Positions 12,699-14,385 of a DNA stretch of 14,385 nt are shown here, one piece after another. Within the stretch, counting starts at the first letter, position 1. Each line of letters starts with the position of its first letter. The DNA comes from Bacillota bacterium (lineage in GTDB: Bacteria; Bacillota; Clostridia; Oscillospirales; Acutalibacteraceae). The DNA is taken from positions 1-14,385 of the forward strand of contig WQTL01000496.1 in the NCBI GenBank assembly GCA_009786275.1, in the 5' to 3' direction. Position numbers and translations under genes: made by a program. The notes under the pieces were generated by a model that was not told where the DNA came from, searched no databases, and was given only the letters and a program-made list of their open reading frames with translations.

Positions 12699-14015
12699 TC
12701 ATACCTCAAATCCCGCGTATTCCGCGCTCACGCCCGCCTCGCCCTGCGCCGGCGAGGTGAGCCCGCCCTCCCCCAGCACATCCCCGACGCGCTTGGACGG
12801 GTTCTGGTACAGCAGGTTCAGCAGCTCCACGAAGTCGCGGATCACCTCCCGGGGGGTGATGTGCGTGCCCGCGCCCACGCGCCCGAATTCGGCCTTCAGG
12901 AAGGCCAGGTATTCCTCCGACGCGATGGCGCACTCGTAGCCGTATAGCCCCGCGTGCAGCGCGGCCAGCTTCTCGGTGAGCACCATCATCTCCTCGTAGG
13001 TCAGGGGCTCCAGGCGCAGCACGGGAGCCAGGAGGTCCCGCGCGTTGGGGGCCGAGAAGCGCCCCTCCGCCAGGCGCGAGCGCAGCGCGTCGTAGCTGTA
13101 GACGCCCTTGTCGGGGTCCTCCAGGCACTGGGGCGTGGCGCACATCAGGATGGCAATATGCCGCGCCTTGCCCTGCAGGGCGTCGTTGTACATCGCCAGG
13201 ATTTTCTCGTAATTGTACTGCCTTGTCACCCGGTGGGGCACCCGGTAGATATTCACCAGCTCGTCGATCATGATGACCATGCCCGCGTAGCCCGCCCGCA
13301 CCAGGAAGGCCGAAATCAGCTTGAGGTAGTCGTACCAGTTGTCATCCGTCACGATAGAGCCGACCCCCAGGGCCTGCCGCGCCTCGGTCTTGGTGGCGTA
13401 TTCCCCCCGGAACCAGCGCAGCACCTTGGCCTTGCCCTCGTCGTCGTTTTCCAGGGCCGCCCGCCGGTAACGCCCCAGTGCCTGCCCGAAATCGAAGCCG
13501 TTGACCATGTCCTCCATCTCATGGATGACGGAGTGTATCTTTCGGCTGACGGCGGCGTCGAAGTCCGGCGACCCGGCGTCGGCGCCCTCGGCGACAGCCT
13601 CCGTCTGCACGGAGGACAGCCACTTTTCCAGCACCAGCGGCAAAGCGCCGCCCTCGGGCCGGGCGCGCACGGATAAATTGCGCACCAGCTCCCGGTAGGT
13701 GGCCAGGCCCTGCCCGCGCGTGCCGCAGAAGCGCCGCTCGGGCGACAGGTCGCAGTCCATCACGGCAAAGCGCTTTTCCATCACGTGGTTGCGTATGGTC
13801 TGCAACAAAAAGCTCTTGCCCGCGCCGTAGCGCCCCACGATAAAACGAAAGGCAGCGCCGCCGCCGGCCACGAGCTCCATGTCCCGCAGCAGCGCGCCGA
13901 TTTCCGCGACCCGCCCCACGGTGATATACTCCAGCCCCACGCGGGGCACCACACCGCCCCCCAGGGAGCTCAGCACCGCTGCGGCGATGCGGTTCGGGGC
14001 CTTTCTGTCCTGCAT
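12699..14015 (-). CDS. BrxD/DUF2791-family P-loop ATPase
   Basis: A 438-residue AAA/STAND-like ATPase of the BrxC/BrxD (DUF2791) group. Walker A GRYGAGKS is at 61-68 and Walker B VIMIDE at 247-252, followed by LVNIYR. Other marks are CDLSPERRF near 88 and the sensor-like AILMCATPQCLEDP after Walker B. BrxD is a component of type 2 BREX phage defence, and the family also occurs with TerB-domain proteins and a helicase. No methylase, PglZ or helicase gene is in view, so this is not a demonstrated BREX locus. ATG 14015 has AGGAGG (14022-14027) six bases upstream; the open frame continues into the repeat at 14030 but that is rejected. The upstream neighbour is a TerB-C-like gene end. Confidence 0.85.
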   Translation of the reverse strand: MQDRKAPNRIAAAVLSSLGGGVVPRVGLEYITVGRVAEIGALLRDMELVAGGGAAFRFIVGRYGAGKSFLLQTIRNHVMEKRFAVMDCDLSPERRFCGTRGQGLATYRELVRNLSVRARPEGGALPLVLEKWLSSVQTEAVAEGADAGSPDFDAAVSRKIHSVIHEMEDMVNGFDFGQALGRYRRAALENDDEGKAKVLRWFRGEYATKTEARQALGVGSIVTDDNWYDYLKLISAFLVRAGYAGMVIMIDELVNIYRVPHRVTRQYNYEKILAMYNDALQGKARHIAILMCATPQCLEDPDKGVYSYDALRSRLAEGRFSAPNARDLLAPVLRLEPLTYEEMMVLTEKLAALHAGLYGYECAIASEEYLAFLKAEFGRVGAGTHITPREVIRDFVELLNLLYQNPSKRVGDVLGEGGLTSPAQGEAGVSAEYAGFEV

Positions 14016-14021
14016 AGAAAA

Positions 14022-14027
14022 CCTCCT
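14022..14027 (-). promoter_or_regulatory. Ribosome binding site deciding the BrxD-like start
   Basis: A full AGGAGG six bases before ATG 14015. It fixes the start downstream of the palindromic repeat. Confidence 0.85.
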
Positions 14028-14029
14028 TC

Positions 14030-14104
14030 GTAGGGGGCGGCGTCCCCGACGCCCCAAGTATCGTTTTCTTATCGTCCGGGGACGTCCGGGAGGCCGTCCC
14101 CTAC
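14030..14104. repeat. Inverted pair of GTAG-foot hairpins (BIME-like)
   Basis: The plus-strand GTAGGGGGCGGCGTCCCC at 14030 and the minus-strand GTAGGGGACGGCCTCCC ending at 14104 are inverted copies of one pattern, each with its own stem (GGGGCG/CGCCCC and GGGACG/CGTCCC). GTAG lies at both outer edges. The pair fills the gap between the TerB-C-like and BrxD-like genes. The right-hand GTAG supplies the TAG stop of the former. Confidence 0.82.
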
Positions 14105-14385
14105 AGATCCTTCCAACACTCCCGGTATTCCTCTATAATTTGAAAGCCGTCCTCGCCCGCCTCAATCAAGGTATCCCCGAACGCCTCCAGCGCGGCCTCG
14201 TTGATCTCCTCGACGGCGATCTCGTCGAACACACGCTGGCCTTCGCACAGGCGCTCCACAAGCGCGATTTGCGCGGGGGATAATGACGCAAGCAACCCTG
14301 TAGGGGCGGCATTCTTGCCGCCCGCAGCCGGAACATCGGCATTTTTCTGAACATCGGGCGGCAAGAACGCCGCCCCTACAGGCTC
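14101..14385 (-). CDS. C-terminal end of a TerB-C-like protein (partial, runs off the window)
   Basis: The last 94 residues of a minus-strand gene open to the window edge, so its true start is not visible. The final 60 residues, from SLSPAQIALVERL through VEEINEAALEAFGDTLIEAG to the end, fit the end of TerB-C domains (an IN..A...FGD.L.EE pattern). The match is from memory of the family, not a search. The preceding 35 residues are largely translated from the inverted hairpin pair at 14300-14379 (AAGGKNAAPTG and its partner), probably a flexible linker. The gene precedes the BrxD-like ATPase gene by 85 bases, consistent with a shared operon. The internal TTG at 14364 is not a credible start. 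Confidence 0.6.
   Translation of the reverse strand, partial: EPVGAAFLPPDVQKNADVPAAGGKNAAPTGLLASLSPAQIALVERLCEGQRVFDEIAVEEINEAALEAFGDTLIEAGEDGFQIIEEYRECWKDL
14300..14379. repeat. Inverted pair of GTAG-foot hairpins, in frame within the partial gene
   Basis: GTAGGGGCGGCATTCTTGCC begins at 14300. Its inverted copy, differing at one base, ends at 14379. Each copy has the stem GGGCGGC/GCCGCCC. The two face each other across 30 bases with GTAG outward, as in a BIME of two REP units. The sequence stays open in the TerB-C-like frame. Confidence 0.88.

Noticed and set aside
14016..14057. Longer N-terminus for the BrxD-like ATPase
   Set aside because: It would be encoded by the palindromic repeat and would contain the ribosome binding site of ATG 14015.

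Overview
The window reads as a chromosomal segment of a high-GC member of the Clostridia (Bacillota), most like an uncultured gut Oscillospiraceae/Christensenellales-type lineage. This is inferred from strong AGGAGG-type ribosome binding sites, a BMP-family nucleoside transporter next to xpt, an M18 peptidase and a TraX-like membrane protein, and many short GC-rich palindromic repeats. No rRNA, tRNA or integrase gene was seen.

Left arm (1-3960, minus strand): one transcription unit starts at a clear promoter (3930-3958) and reads xpt (xanthine phosphoribosyltransferase), then a BMP-family lipoprotein, then a double-domain ABC ATPase. It looks like a purine uptake and salvage operon. The permeases normally found after the ATPase are not in the window. 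In their place is a small DUF559 (Vsr-like) endonuclease gene enclosed by two inverted copies of one GC-rich hairpin repeat.

Centre (4022-11058): a minus-strand gene for a triple-S1-domain RNA-binding protein diverges from a plus-strand block: prfA (RF1), tsaC/sua5 (t6A synthesis), a TraX-like membrane protein, coaE (last step of CoA synthesis), a membrane-anchored lytic transglycosylase and an M18 aminopeptidase. The block ends in a strong hairpin terminator. The divergent intergenic region holds two face-to-face consensus promoters that share one -10 box, plus a further promoter toward the S1 gene.

Right arm (11101-14385): a methyltransferase gene with its own promoter meets a HAD hydrolase gene tail to tail, with overlapping ends. 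Upstream of the HAD gene on the minus strand lie a BrxD/DUF2791-type P-loop ATPase and the C-terminal end of a gene running off the window that resembles the end of TerB-C proteins. This pairing is known from phage-defence and stress-response neighbourhoods.

The most striking property is how densely small repeats occupy gene borders and enter reading frames. There are three classes: (1) paired hairpins around the DUF559 gene; (2) period-7 arrays (TAGAYRY on one arm, TCTAANN on the other) that fold into long hairpins and supply stop codons; (3) hairpins with a GTAG foot, resembling REP elements, singly and as inverted pairs. A separate period-7 TCAACTG array lies in frame inside tsaC.
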